Shown: positions 50,223 to 60,036, numbered from the stretch's first letter. The stretch: 64,000 nt of DNA from Scytonema sp045865695 (GCF_045865695.1 NZ_BAACAP010000220.1:1-64000), one strand, 5' to 3'. Translations and numbers: made by a program. The notes: a model not told the origin generated them from the sequence alone.

Positions 50223-50557
50223 AGGTCAGCAAATCTCTAGCTTCAATTAAGGCTATTGTTGACTCTATTTCCTTAAAGCTGCTAACTTATTGATACTCTT
50301 TTTGTCATGTTTTCTTGATATAAATAATTTTTGTAAAGCATTCTCATTTTTTGTCAAACTAGTTGTCAAGAGTCTTTGGAACCCTAAGTATCATCAATTG
50401 CTACACCATAACAATGAGAAAACTTAATGATTTTGATATATTCTTTCGGCAGATCGACTCAATATGAGTGTTCGTTTTACATAACTTTATAATTTACTCA
50501 ACTTAACTTGCGTGTCAATTTCTACCTCTGCCTTGCGATCGCTGATGACAGTCCGTA
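50223..50557. other. 335-bp interval upstream of glgP
   Basis: AT-rich with no gene seen. It presumably carries the glgP promoter on the minus strand, but no clear -35/-10 pair stands out. Confidence 0.5.
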
Positions 50558-51091
50558 TCATTCGGTGAAATGAGGTATAATTAACTGTAAGGCTTGCATT
50601 TGAGGAAAATCGCGTTTAATAATTAAGGGTAGCTTTTCTTTGACTCTCTTGAGTTTTAACAATTAGTTGTGCAGTGCCATCACCCTGAGAACCTACACCT
50701 TTTCCTCTGAAGATATAAGGTTTTAGAGGGTCGTGATGGAGAAGGAGATGCAGTTTCTTTGTAGTTAATTGAGAAGGACAAGCTGGAGCTACGTGCCGGT
50801 CGAATTCAGCCTGGGCTTTTGTCATTAAAGCTCCAAGAAGTTGAGCATCTCCGAGTTGTATTGCTTGGGCTGCTGCTTGAGTAATTTCCGAGCTAATAGC
50901 GTGCCATCATTGAGAGAAGAACGAATAATTAACTCAGTAGAATTAGGTTTGACATCAGCATAAATTCCCTGATTAGTACCAACAATTAAGGTGTAGCCCT
51001 TTTCAATTTGAAGATTAATCCGGCGGTATTTTCCTGCCCAATCGCTGTGTTCTCCGAATAAACAAAGACGACCTGAAACAAAAATTCTCAT
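50558..51091 (-). pseudogene. GHMP-family kinase pseudogene
   Basis: The beginning reads GRLCLFGEHSDWAGKYRRIN and IEKGYTLIVGTNQGIYADVK, the N-terminus of a GHMP sugar kinase. After LNDGTLLAR the reading frame must shift to continue AREITQAAAQAIQLGDAQLL then MTKAQAEFDRHVAPACPSQL and GKGVGSQGDGTAQLIVK. A second shift is needed to recover IIKRDFPQMQALQL before a TGA at 50558. The central ~150-200 residues expected between LNDG and AREI, including the PxxxGLSSSA phosphate loop, are absent. At least one large deletion and two frameshifts, so non-functional. Confidence 0.88.
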
Positions 51092-51139
51092 TTTAAATTT
51101 CCTGTTGTACTACAGCAATCCTATTTGATTTATAAAACA

Positions 51140-51165
51140 CACGTAGGGTGGGCAATGCCCACCAT
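51140..51165. repeat. palindromic repeat GGTGGGCAATGCCCACC
   Basis: Third copy of the short palindrome (also at 12222 and 15235), upstream of the GHMP pseudogene. Confidence 0.75.
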
Positions 51166-51370
51166 CAAGTCTTTTGTGCGGCATAGCCCTACCTACAGTA
51201 CCTAAAATTGTTTATAAATGATTTAGTATTGCTATACAACACTCCTTTAAATCGAGAACCAAGAGGCGGATACTATACACACAGCCCCTTTGGAGAGGGC
51301 AGGGCTGTTTCATTCTTTGTAGATAAAATCTGGAAACTTCAAAGCATCGTTTCCAGTTTGTGAACTTGCT

Positions 51371-51646
51371 CTAAATACCTTCAGGTTGTCGATCTATTAG
51401 ACCTGACGTTGCCTCGTCTATGGTTTTGTTGAGGTACACAGCTCGCTCATCAACTGCCCTCACCCAATCAATGGGAAACCAGTGATGCTGACCATCCGGT
51501 GAGTTATTTTTAGTGAGCTTGATGTATTTGCCAGCTTCTACTTTGTCTACTGTACCAATATGGGTATCAGACGCACCTGCTAAACCACCAGGTCCTTCTG
51601 CATAAACAGGGTGATGTTCTTGAATTTTCGATATATCCGTAGCCAT
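51371..51646 (-). CDS. DUF2171-like protein
   Basis: 91 residues. VYAEGPGGLAGASDTHIGTV, VDKVEAGKYIKLTKNN and HHWFPIDWVRAVDERAVYLN match the small DUF2171 (PRC-barrel-like) family of unknown function. Cytoplasmic, complete, monocistronic. Confidence 0.75.
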   Translation of the reverse strand: MATDISKIQEHHPVYAEGPGGLAGASDTHIGTVDKVEAGKYIKLTKNNSPDGQHHWFPIDWVRAVDERAVYLNKTIDEATSGLIDRQPEGI

Positions 51647-51794
51647 AGGTTCTCCATCAGATTATATTACGGCAACACGCAAACAGTTTGTAGCAACATA
51701 GTGCTCAAACCAACTTGCGTCTCAACCAATACGCCTCATAATATGCTGCTTTTTTAGGAATACTCCTCGCTCTCTAGGCAGAAAAGGCAGGTAT

Positions 51795-52133
51795 TTAGCT
51801 TAATAGATGTATGTATAAATCACCAGTATCTCCACCTTGACCACCAGCATCACCTGCACCTGCAATTTTTAGAATATCCCCAGAAGCAACATTAGCAGGA
51901 ATAACAACTTTCAACTTTTTCACAACTTGATTTCGTCCTTCCCCAACACAAACTATACACATATCATCCCGATTATCTCTACCCGAACCATGACACTCAT
52001 CACAAGTTTCCCAGCTGCTAATACTAATTTCTTTCTCGCAGCCATGTAAGGCTTCATGTGAAGTGAGTTTCAAATCAAAGCCATAAAGCAAGTGGCGTGG
52101 ATTTAGGGGGATATTAAACTTGACAAACATCAT
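51795..52133 (-). CDS. DnaJ-type zinc-finger fragment protein without J domain
   Basis: 112 residues starting MMFVKFNIPLNPRHLLYGFD. It has the DnaJ C-terminal domain I start (FDLKLTSHEALHGCEKEISI), two CXXCXGXG zinc motifs (CDECHGSG and CIVCVGEG) instead of four, and ends at GDAGGQGGDTGDLYIHLLS. The J domain, two zinc repeats and domain II are missing. Either a specialised mini protein that binds zinc and unfolded chains or a decayed dnaJ paralogue. It lies 24 bp downstream of the DUF697 GTPase on the same strand, so probably co-transcribed. Confidence 0.7.
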   Translation of the reverse strand: MMFVKFNIPLNPRHLLYGFDLKLTSHEALHGCEKEISISSWETCDECHGSGRDNRDDMCIVCVGEGRNQVVKKLKVVIPANVASGDILKIAGAGDAGGQGGDTGDLYIHLLS

Positions 52134-52156
52134 CTTATAAAGATATGAAAATCAAG

Positions 52157-54070
52157 TCATTGTGACTCTGACAAATAGGACTCAAACCGCTCTCGCAATT
52201 GTTCAACCGTCAAATTTTGTGTCCAATACTCAACTAAAGCATGACCAAATGCCCAAGCATTACGATCGCTAGAAGCAGAATTTTCTAGTAACAACGGCCA
52301 AAGTGACAGGAGGTCAAATTTGTTAAGATTGCCTGTATCTAATAGCGAGAAAATCTCATAAGCCATCTGAAGTTTGCCAATGACAACTGGCAATTGTTCT
52401 ACTGGAATTTGGGCGGCTAGTAAATTGGCGAGAGTTGGCGAGCCTGTTGACATTGTAGAAATAAATTGTAAAACCGGGCTTTTCAAAAATGCTGCAAGCC
52501 CCTGAGTTGTTGCCATTTGAAAAGTGTAGCGCTCGATGATTTTGGCAGCAGCTATGGTACGAGCTTCTCGATCGCGTAAAAAACGAGCAAGACGGAGTTG
52601 CTTGGCTGGTGCGATCGCATTTATCAACCCTAATGATAGTGCGTCTATTCCCCACGGAATGCGAGACGTTTTGCTGTCAGCAGTGACGACGGGTAAAACG
52701 AGATTGCAAAAGTCTCCTAAAAGTTGAGCGCGGTATTCTGTTGCTTCTCGAATCGCTATTTCCTTTAGACGATTTCCCCATTCCCAATCATAGGGAGGCT
52801 CCCACTCTCGAATGGGACGGAGACGATCGACCTGAGTAACAACCGCAATTGCGGGTAAATCTGCTGTATCTGCTTTTAAGTCTCTCAGAAAGTCCACATC
52901 CATTTGCAAAGCGGGATCGAGAGCAGGTGTCACTAGTAATACTAGATCTGCATTTTTCGTATAATCTAGCACAACCTCTCGTAAATCTTTACGGTTGACT
53001 TGCTCGTAACCTGGAGTATCCAAAAGTGTGAGCGTTTCTCCTGTATGGCTTTGCCAGTGGTAATTTTGAATCCGATCTGTACTAGGCAAAACATCAACTG
53101 CAGCTAAATCTGTTTGGAAAAGGGTGTTAATTAAGCTGCTTTTGCCAGATCCCGTTCGTCCGACGAGTAGAATACTTACGGGTTTTTGCTCCACTGCTTC
53201 TACAGGTTCTGCTTGAGCTAAGAGATCTTGCAAAGTTTGAGTTTTGACTTTAGGTAAACTTGATGCAGCAACAGAAGGCGCTGAGACGGGCAATGTTGTA
53301 GTACTGTAAAGAGCGATCGCTTGTTGGCACAAGTTTTTCAAAGCAGCTTCTCTCAAAAGCTGACTCAAGTTCACCAACAACTGCTGAGTCGCTTGGTTAC
53401 CGGAACGCTGACTCACAACTCTAGCCACTGCTGCTGCTGGATTTAATAGCCATTGCGCCCAGTTCCACGCTCGCAAAAGTTTTCGAGCAGAAGGTTCTAA
53501 CTTGCGGTACATTTCATATGCTTGGAATGCTTGCCCAACCGTGACTTGATTGAGAACAGGAGATAAATTCTGCATCCACCGATCCAAATCATCTACCGTT
53601 CCCCGAATGAGACCATAAGCTTGGGGAACGTAAATGTTCAACAAGGGGTACTTTTCTTGTGGGTTGTAAATCTGAGCGATCGCTACAACAAGTTCCTGAC
53701 AGCGCTGCCAAAAAGTTGACCAGTCTTCCCAAATCGGGCGATCGTTTAGCGAAGATTTGAGTATCTCTTGTAGAGCCACTTCTGCTTGCTTTGCAGCATC
53801 CGTTCCCATTGGTATCCCAGATGTAGCGGCTGTAGCAGATTCAAGTTCTTTGCTAACTTCCGTTACTACAGCTTCCACTTGACCAACCAGCGGTTGAGTC
53901 CATTTCACCAACAACCACCGCCAACCCACAAATACCAGGATAAAGACAGCCCAGATCCAATTGATGCTCCACTCATGAATTTGGAACCCGGCTGCTATCA
54001 GTAGAAAACCAACGATCCCACCAATGGGTGTTGCCAAGACAAGCCACTGCCATAACTTTAATCGTACCAC
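52157..54070 (-). CDS. membrane-associated GTPase with DUF697 domain
   Basis: 637 residues. Two N-terminal membrane helices (~8-30, ~36-54), a helical region to ~290, then a Ras/Era-like G domain: G1 LLVGRTGSGKSSLINTLFQT, G3 LTLLDTPGYEQ and G4 VVTQVDRL. The C-terminal DUF697-like helical part (IIERYTFQMATTQGLAAFLK) is usual for YcjF/Era-type proteins. The function of these cyanobacterial GTPases is not established, and they may remodel membranes or sense stress. The mini-DnaJ gene follows. Confidence 0.88.
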   Translation of the reverse strand: MVRLKLWQWLVLATPIGGIVGFLLIAAGFQIHEWSINWIWAVFILVFVGWRWLLVKWTQPLVGQVEAVVTEVSKELESATAATSGIPMGTDAAKQAEVALQEILKSSLNDRPIWEDWSTFWQRCQELVVAIAQIYNPQEKYPLLNIYVPQAYGLIRGTVDDLDRWMQNLSPVLNQVTVGQAFQAYEMYRKLEPSARKLLRAWNWAQWLLNPAAAVARVVSQRSGNQATQQLLVNLSQLLREAALKNLCQQAIALYSTTTLPVSAPSVAASSLPKVKTQTLQDLLAQAEPVEAVEQKPVSILLVGRTGSGKSSLINTLFQTDLAAVDVLPSTDRIQNYHWQSHTGETLTLLDTPGYEQVNRKDLREVVLDYTKNADLVLLVTPALDPALQMDVDFLRDLKADTADLPAIAVVTQVDRLRPIREWEPPYDWEWGNRLKEIAIREATEYRAQLLGDFCNLVLPVVTADSKTSRIPWGIDALSLGLINAIAPAKQLRLARFLRDREARTIAAAKIIERYTFQMATTQGLAAFLKSPVLQFISTMSTGSPTLANLLAAQIPVEQLPVVIGKLQMAYEIFSLLDTGNLNKFDLLSLWPLLLENSASSDRNAWAFGHALVEYWTQNLTVEQLRERFESYLSESQ

Positions 54071-54514
54071 TGTCCCATACCTACCTAAGATTTAGACTGC
54101 GGCTGAAAATTTGCTGTTAGCAAGCATACCGCTCACATTCAAATCTTCAATATTTTTATCATACTTTTCGTCTCCTGCTGTTATGTGGGGTGGGCGTTCT
54201 CGCTTGCCTTCTTTAATTTACGGGCGGGACGCCCGTACTACAAGAGTATGGTTGCTTTCTGGTAAAGACTGTTGTAAGCCTCAAACTGAACCTTTTGAGG
54301 TAGGTGTGCGTCATTCGATAGAGTTTCTCGTTAGAACCTCGTAGATGGTGGGTACTCTATGAAAGTAGGAACTGCGGATGAGGAAGAACATTCTACCCCT
54401 TATCCCGTGTCCACCCTCTCTCCCAAAGTATTTTTAGCTTTACTTGTTAGAGCGTGCTATTTTTTGGGGAATCTATAAAATAGAAAAATCTATCTAAAGC
54501 AAGATGCTAAATTT
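54071..54514. other. 440-bp interval without a gene
   Basis: No credible gene. It carries a GGGCGGGACGCCCGTACTAC inverted repeat (54221-54240), a relative of the GTAGGGGCG family, and probably the promoters of the divergent GTPase and TPR genes. Confidence 0.6.
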
Positions 54515-55432
54515 ATGAACTTGACAGTGAACTTAGAGGCAGAGTTTTTCTATAACCAAGGATTGCGTCGAAACAAAGCAGCAAAGTTTGAAGAAGCGAT
54601 CGCCAGTTTCGATAAAGCGTTGAGGTATAAACCCGATTACCCCGAAGCTTTGTCCCAAAAAGGTTTTGCTTTGGGTTCTCTAGGGCGTCATGAGGAAGCG
54701 ATCGCCTGTTTTGACCTCATTTTAAAATTTCACTCTGCTGATTGCTGGCTATGGCACAACCGAGCCATTGCTTTAGGAAAGTTGGGACGTTACAGCGAAG
54801 CCGTTGACTGCTTCGATCGCGCCGTTGAGCTAAACCCCAAAGCTGGAACTATTTGGCACAATCGCGGTTTAACTTTATGTGACTGGGGCAAATATGACAA
54901 AGCAGTCAAAAGCTTTGAGCGAACTTTAGAATTTCAACCCGATGCTTATTGGGCATGGAACAACAAAGCCAACGCCCTCAAACAGTTGAGACGCTACAAA
55001 GATGCGCTTGACAGCTACGATCGCGCTATTGAATTCGATCCGAGAAATACAATGGCTTGGCACAATCGAGGTATGAATTTATTTGAGTGGGGGCGTTATG
55101 AAAAAGCCCTCAAAAGCTTTGACCGAGTTTTGGAAATTCAGCCAAACTACTATAAAGCTTGGTTCAGTCGAGGTGTAGTTTTAGAAAAATTACAACGTCA
55201 CTCTGAAGCACTGGCAAGTTACAAACAAGCTTCCGAATTACAGCCTAATGATGATGTTATCTGGTACAACTTAGCTCGGTGCTACAATATTGAAAATAAT
55301 ACTGAAGAAGCTATCAAAAACTTACAACGAGCTATTGATTTGTGTCCAGATAAATATTTACCCAATCTGAAAACTAATCCAGATTTTGGCAATATCCATA
55401 AAGATATTCGATTCAAATCCTTATTAGCTTAG
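54515..55432 (+). CDS. TPR-repeat protein
   Basis: 305 residues of about seven tetratricopeptide repeats of 34 residues (examples FEEAIASFDKALRYKPDYPE, YSEAVDCFDRAVELNPKAGT, YKDALDSYDRAIEFDPRN). No signal peptide or catalytic domain, so a protein-binding scaffold; a C-terminal FKSLLA tail follows the last repeat. Cyanobacteria use such proteins in photosystem assembly and many other roles, so no specific function can be named. Convergent with the next gene. Confidence 0.9.
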   Translation: MNLTVNLEAEFFYNQGLRRNKAAKFEEAIASFDKALRYKPDYPEALSQKGFALGSLGRHEEAIACFDLILKFHSADCWLWHNRAIALGKLGRYSEAVDCFDRAVELNPKAGTIWHNRGLTLCDWGKYDKAVKSFERTLEFQPDAYWAWNNKANALKQLRRYKDALDSYDRAIEFDPRNTMAWHNRGMNLFEWGRYEKALKSFDRVLEIQPNYYKAWFSRGVVLEKLQRHSEALASYKQASELQPNDDVIWYNLARCYNIENNTEEAIKNLQRAIDLCPDKYLPNLKTNPDFGNIHKDIRFKSLLA

Positions 55433-55463
55433 TGGAATTAAAAAGACCCATAAAGCGATCTTT

Positions 55464-56111
55464 CTAATCCTTACGCAAAATTGTAGATAGAGGAGTGTGT
55501 TTGCGAATATCAAACACACTTGTGAGAGCTTCTTGACCAGAATTGCGAGACATAGTGTTTTCTGGTGGCATAACTGTCACGACTGGCTGTGCTTGACCGA
55601 TAGGTACTGCAACAGCAGCCATTCTTGCTGGAACCAAAACTGGTTTGTTTTTTGGCGGACGGGGTGCCATTTTTTGGTGACGTTGCTTTAAACGTGCCTG
55701 ATAGCGGTTAAAGTGATTTGTCACTATTTGACGCTTTCCGGGACGATTTAACAGTAGGAACAACACCAAACTGCCACTTCCGCAACTTAGAGCGATCGCC
55801 AGTATCATCCATAAAGGCATGGGATTCTCCGCCTCTGCTGGAGTACTACTAATTGGTTGAACAACCTCTGCTTCTAATACTTCTGGTTCTTCTTCCTCTA
55901 CTTTTCCTACAGAACCCAGACTGTACAGGGCAAGAGTACCACTAGCGAGAAAAACTGCTGACAACCCTACGGGCAAAAATAAGGGATATTTTGCCAACAT
56001 ATGCATTAGAGTATTTCTACTCATTGCTGGCTTAGACTTTTTTTTCTTCAAAATCGGCGGCGGCACTTCTGCTTGAGATACTTGTTGCTGTACGCTCTGA
56101 CTGGTTTCCAT
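55464..56111 (-). CDS. conserved membrane protein, two helices
   Basis: 215 residues. A basic N-terminus (ILKKKKSKPAMSRN) is followed by a membrane helix (~42-66), an acidic loop (VGKVEEEEPEVLEAEVVQ), a second helix (~98-122), then a basic and Pro-rich C-terminal tail. No family was recognised, but its layout is typical of small cyanobacterial inner-membrane proteins. Monocistronic. Confidence 0.7.
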   Translation of the reverse strand: METSQSVQQQVSQAEVPPPILKKKKSKPAMSRNTLMHMLAKYPLFLPVGLSAVFLASGTLALYSLGSVGKVEEEEPEVLEAEVVQPISSTPAEAENPMPLWMILAIALSCGSGSLVLFLLLNRPGKRQIVTNHFNRYQARLKQRHQKMAPRPPKNKPVLVPARMAAVAVPIGQAQPVVTVMPPENTMSRNSGQEALTSVFDIRKHTPLSTILRKD

Positions 56112-56449
56112 AGTGAATTAAAGTCTGAAAGTGTCTTCAAATACTAAATTTTACTTAAGGGTTCAGCATATCGTATCCGTAGCGATATTTATGTTTTAGT
56201 AATTTTTTTTATAAGGATTATTGAATTTTCTTCATTTCGTATTCTTAAATAAAGTATATTTCGTAACTCAACAAAGACGCGCCATAGCACATCTCGATAT
56301 TTATTACTCCCGAATCACCAAAAGATTACCATGACACGTAGGTAGGGAAGACAGCCCACCAAAGCGCTTTGGTGGGCTGTCTTCCCTACCTACTACAAAG
56401 AGTTGTAATTTTATAGCCCAAACGGAGTAATCGGTCAGGTGATTCCTTG
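56112..56449. other. interval holding the long palindrome
   Basis: No gene seen. The only notable structure is the 56-bp palindrome at 56338-56393 and AT-rich sequence around 56190-56260. Confidence 0.6.
56338..56393. repeat. 56-bp perfect palindrome
   Basis: Two 28-bp arms without a loop: GTAGGTAGGGAAGACAGCCC... with the centre AAAGC|GCTTT and the inverse ending CTTCCCTACCTAC. It could fold as a long hairpin or cruciform. Next to the ddl stop, it may work as a terminator. Confidence 0.9.
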
Positions 56450-57553
56450 TCACTGTCTTTCAAGAGCTAGTTGAATGAGGGTATCAACGAGTTCTGGGAA
56501 AGGAACGCCACTGTGCGACCAGAGAAGGGGATACATACTTGTTGCTGTAAAACCTGGTAAAGTGTTGATTTCATTAATCAACACTTCTCCTGTCGCTTCA
56601 ACGTAGAAAAAATCAACTCTTGCCAATCCGGCTGCATCCACTGCTGCAAAGGCTTGCAATGACATTTCTTGTATTTGCTGGATAACTGTTTCTCCAACAG
56701 GCGCGGGAATCAGTAAATCTGCTTTTCCTTGCGTATATTTTGTTTCATAATCATAAAAGTCACTATTATAAGTAATTTCACCGACAATCGAAGCTTTAGG
56801 TTGGTCGTTACCCAAAACCGCACACTCTAATTCCCGTGCGACAACTCCAGCCTCTACAATAATTCTGCGATCGTAACTAGCAGCATTGTCCAAAGCAGTT
56901 TCTAACTCTTGTCGCGATCGCACTTTTGCAATTCCCACCGATGAACCCAAGTTAGCAGGCTTAACAAAACAGGGATAGCCCAAAGTTGCTTCCACTTCAT
57001 CACACAACTTGGGAAACACACAAGGATTTGACCAAATTTGCGATCTGTTAACAGCAATGTATTTGACCTGGGGTAAACCTGCTTGAGCAAAAGCAGTTTT
57101 CATAGCAATCTTATCCATCCCAAGTGCCGAACCCAAGACTCCAGAACCGACAAAAGGAACTTGCATTAAGGTGAGTAACCCCTGAATTGTACCGTCTTCA
57201 CCATTAGGACCGTGAAGAATCGGGAACCAAACATCGACTTCTGCAACTTGAGCGGGAGATTCCCAACGCTGCAAAGCCTGAGTTTGAGCAACAAATAATT
57301 GAGAACTGGTATCCGCTCCTTCAACGTCAGTTCCTTGAGATAACTGTAGTGGTTGTCCTGATGCCAAAACTTGTTGTGGCGAATCTCCCGCTAACCAACG
57401 CCCATCCTTTTGGATGTAGAAAGGCAGTATTTCATACTTGCTACCATTTTGCCCCGTACTCAACGCACCAGCGATCGCTCGTGCGGAATTGATAGAAACC
57501 TCATGTTCTCCCGACCGACCCCCAAATAATAATCCTACCCGCACCTTTGCCAT
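56450..57553 (-). CDS. ddl: D-alanine--D-alanine ligase
   Basis: 367 residues, ATP-grasp enzyme joining two D-alanines for peptidoglycan. The N-terminal VGLLFGGRSGEHEVSINSAR is the ddl signature, followed by HGPNGEDGTIQGLL, YPCFVKPANLGSSVGIAKV and the ATP-grasp end ARVDFFYVEATGEVLINEIN then TLPGFTATSMYP. Full length. It shares no operon with mur genes here. Confidence 0.97.
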   Translation of the reverse strand: MAKVRVGLLFGGRSGEHEVSINSARAIAGALSTGQNGSKYEILPFYIQKDGRWLAGDSPQQVLASGQPLQLSQGTDVEGADTSSQLFVAQTQALQRWESPAQVAEVDVWFPILHGPNGEDGTIQGLLTLMQVPFVGSGVLGSALGMDKIAMKTAFAQAGLPQVKYIAVNRSQIWSNPCVFPKLCDEVEATLGYPCFVKPANLGSSVGIAKVRSRQELETALDNAASYDRRIIVEAGVVARELECAVLGNDQPKASIVGEITYNSDFYDYETKYTQGKADLLIPAPVGETVIQQIQEMSLQAFAAVDAAGLARVDFFYVEATGEVLINEINTLPGFTATSMYPLLWSHSGVPFPELVDTLIQLALERQ

Positions 57554-57603
57554 ATATGAAAGACCTCTAACACTCTAGAACCAAGTTAGCCTAGCACACT
57601 TAA

Positions 57604-57775
57604 GTCAGTTAGGGAGTAGGGAGTAGGGAGTAGGGGTAGGGGCGCAAGGCCGCCGCGCCCGTACAAAGCCTGGAAATTCACTGGTCAGGTGGTCACTGGT
57701 TACTGGTCAGGTGGTCACTGGTCAGGTGGTCACTGGTCAGGCGGTCACTGGTCAGGTGGTCACTAGTACAGGCGC
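57604..57775. repeat. GGGAGTA heptamers and GGTCACTGGTCAGGT tandem
   Basis: 57612-57640 has GGGAGTAGGGAGTAGGG. 57643-57663 is a GGGGCG...CGCCCG palindrome. 57680-57770 repeats CTGGTCAGGTGGTCA units of about 17 bp. The last units encode the C-terminal residues of miaB. Confidence 0.85.
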
Positions 57776-59107
57776 TTCACCTGTTAAACTGAAAGCCCGG
57801 ACTTCAGTAATTTTGACATTGACTAACTTACCTTTAAGTTCCCGAATATCACCAGTAAAGAATGTCAGACGATTACCACGGGTACGCCCCATCACCTGGG
57901 TTTTGTCTTTGGGGTTTTGTTCTTCTACCAGAACTTCTTCAATTCGCCCCATGTAACGTTGCGATCGCTCGGCGGCTTTGAGCGCCACGAGATGATTTAG
58001 TCTTTGGAGGCGAGCGCTTTTCACCTCCTCACTCAATTGCTCATCCCACACTGCTGCAGGAGTTCCCGGACGTGGAGAGTAAGCAGCGGTGTTCAATTGG
58101 TCAAAACCAATATCTTCAACCAACTTCAAAGTATTTTCAAACTGTGCTTCAGTTTCTCCTGGAAAACCGACAATAGCATCAGCACTAATTGATGCATCTG
58201 GCATATATTGCCGGATTGTATCGATGATGCGACGATATTTTTCGTGAGTATAACCCCGAGACATCCGTTTTAGTACCTCATTGTCCCCTGATTGAAAGGG
58301 AATGTGAAAGTGTTCGCATACTTTAGGTAATTCTGCACACGCTTTAATCAACCGTTCGGTAAAATATCGAGGATGGGAAGTTGCGAAACGAATGCGATCG
58401 ATTCCCGGTACATCATGAACGTAATACAGTAAATCTGTTAAAGTGTGTTGGTGGCGACCTTCAGGTGTAACCCCTGGCAAATCGCGCCCGTAAGCATCAA
58501 TATTTTGACCGAGTAGGGTCACTTCCTTATAACCTTGTCGTCCCAGTTCTTCCATTTCTGAGCGAATGGCTTCTGGTGTCCGAGATTGCTCAACACCTCG
58601 TACATTAGGAACAACGCAATAAGTGCAACGTTCGTTACAGCCGTAAATCACATTTACCCAAGCAGTGACAGTGGTATCGCGTCGCGGCTTGGTAATATCT
58701 TCCATGATATGAATTGGCTCAGTTGCCACAACTTGATTGCCATCGAAGACCTGTTGTAGCAAATCTTTCAAGCGATTCGCGTGTTGCGGTCCCATAACCA
58801 TGTCAACTTCTGGCACTCGTCGCAACAGCGATTCTCCTTCTTGCTGTGCTACACAACCAGCAACAACTATCGTTAGGTCTGGTTGTTCGTGCTTGCGCTT
58901 TGCTTGCCTACCTAGATATGAATATACTTTTTGTTCCGCATTATCTCGAATAGTACAAGTATTATAAAGAATTAAATTCGCATTATTCGGGTCTTCTGAC
59001 CACTCAAAGCCCATGTCTTCTAAGATACCAGCCATGCGTTCTGAATCGGCTTTGTTCATCTGACAACCGAAAGTGGTAATGTGATAGCGACGGGGTGAAG
59101 TGGTCAT
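57752..59107 (-). CDS. miaB: tRNA-2-methylthio-N6-dimethylallyladenosine synthase MiaB
   Basis: 451 residues. Methylthiolates i6A37 in tRNAs using two 4Fe-4S clusters and SAM. UPF0004 N-terminal domain: TTFGCQMNKADSERMAGILE and LYNTCTIRDNAEQKV with cysteines for the auxiliary cluster. Radical SAM core: VIYGCNERCTYCVVPNVRG (CxxxCxxC). TRAM domain near the end (LVEEQNPKDKTQVMGRTRGN). The last residues (TGEAPVLVTT) lie in the GGTCACTGG repeat, so the natural C-terminus may have shifted slightly. Complete. Confidence 0.97.
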   Translation of the reverse strand: MTTSPRRYHITTFGCQMNKADSERMAGILEDMGFEWSEDPNNANLILYNTCTIRDNAEQKVYSYLGRQAKRKHEQPDLTIVVAGCVAQQEGESLLRRVPEVDMVMGPQHANRLKDLLQQVFDGNQVVATEPIHIMEDITKPRRDTTVTAWVNVIYGCNERCTYCVVPNVRGVEQSRTPEAIRSEMEELGRQGYKEVTLLGQNIDAYGRDLPGVTPEGRHQHTLTDLLYYVHDVPGIDRIRFATSHPRYFTERLIKACAELPKVCEHFHIPFQSGDNEVLKRMSRGYTHEKYRRIIDTIRQYMPDASISADAIVGFPGETEAQFENTLKLVEDIGFDQLNTAAYSPRPGTPAAVWDEQLSEEVKSARLQRLNHLVALKAAERSQRYMGRIEEVLVEEQNPKDKTQVMGRTRGNRLTFFTGDIRELKGKLVNVKITEVRAFSLTGEAPVLVTT

Positions 59108-59190
59108 GGTAACTATAAAAGCGAATACGATAGCAAATTACACTATCTTCAAATTATAAAATTTTGCAGCCCTAACGTGTGGATTGAATA

Positions 59191-60036
59191 ATGACTCATT
59201 TAACGATCGTCTCAGAACACAAATCCTTTGAAGGTAAACTCGGCTTTTACAGCCATAAGTCCTCTAGCTGTAACGGAGAAATGCGCTTTGCTGTTTACCA
59301 ACCACCACAAGCAACCCAACAACCAGTCCCTGTTCTTTATTTCCTTTCTGGATTGGCGAGCACGGAAGAAAATTTTATGGTTAAAGCAGGAGCGCAACAA
59401 TATGCTGCTAAATACGGCATGATGCTTGTTGCGCCAGATACCAGTCCTCGCAACACTGGCATTCCTGGTGAGGATGACGAGTGGGATTTTGGTACGGGTG
59501 CGGGTTTTTATGTGGATGCGACTGTCGAACCTTGGTCATCTCGCTACCGAATGTACAGCTATGTTGTTCGCGAATTACCTGCTTTGATTGCGGAGAATTT
59601 CTCAGTACAGTCGGATAAGCAAAGTATTTTCGGTCACTCTATGGGAGGACATGGTGCGCTTGTTTGTGCTTTAAGAAACCCCGAACAGTACAAATCTGTT
59701 TCGGCTTTTGCTCCTATTGCTGCACCAATGCGTTGTCCTTGGGGTCAAAAAGTGTTTGGTGGTTATTTGGGTAGCGATCGCGAAACTTGGCGCGAGTACG
59801 ATGCTAGCGAACTGGTCAAGCAGTATGGATACCACAGCCCTATTTTAATTGACCAAGGCACTAGCGATAAATACCTTGAAGAGCAGTTGTTACCTGGAGT
59901 ATTTGAGCATGCTTGTGCAGAAGTGAATCAACCTCTGATTCTGCGTTACCAGGAAGGATACGATCACAGCTATTATTTTATAGCCACTTTTATTGAAGAT
60001 CATATTCGGCATCATGCACTTGTGCTTCAAGAGTAA
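59191..60036 (+). CDS. fghA: S-formylglutathione hydrolase
   Basis: 281 residues, alpha/beta-hydrolase of the esterase D family that hydrolyses S-formylglutathione to formate and glutathione in formaldehyde detoxification. PVLYFLSGLASTEENFMVKA precedes the nucleophile GHSMGGHGALVCALRN. An Asp in DQGTSDKYLEEQ and a His in YQEGYDHSYYFIATF complete the triad. Starts ATG 59191, full length. Its usual partner, a class III alcohol dehydrogenase, is not in the window. Confidence 0.95.
   Translation: MTHLTIVSEHKSFEGKLGFYSHKSSSCNGEMRFAVYQPPQATQQPVPVLYFLSGLASTEENFMVKAGAQQYAAKYGMMLVAPDTSPRNTGIPGEDDEWDFGTGAGFYVDATVEPWSSRYRMYSYVVRELPALIAENFSVQSDKQSIFGHSMGGHGALVCALRNPEQYKSVSAFAPIAAPMRCPWGQKVFGGYLGSDRETWREYDASELVKQYGYHSPILIDQGTSDKYLEEQLLPGVFEHACAEVNQPLILRYQEGYDHSYYFIATFIEDHIRHHALVLQE

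Noticed and set aside
54111..54344. 77-codon frame between the GTPase and TPR genes
   Set aside because: Overlaps a GGGCGGGACGCCCG repeat and has no recognisable features.
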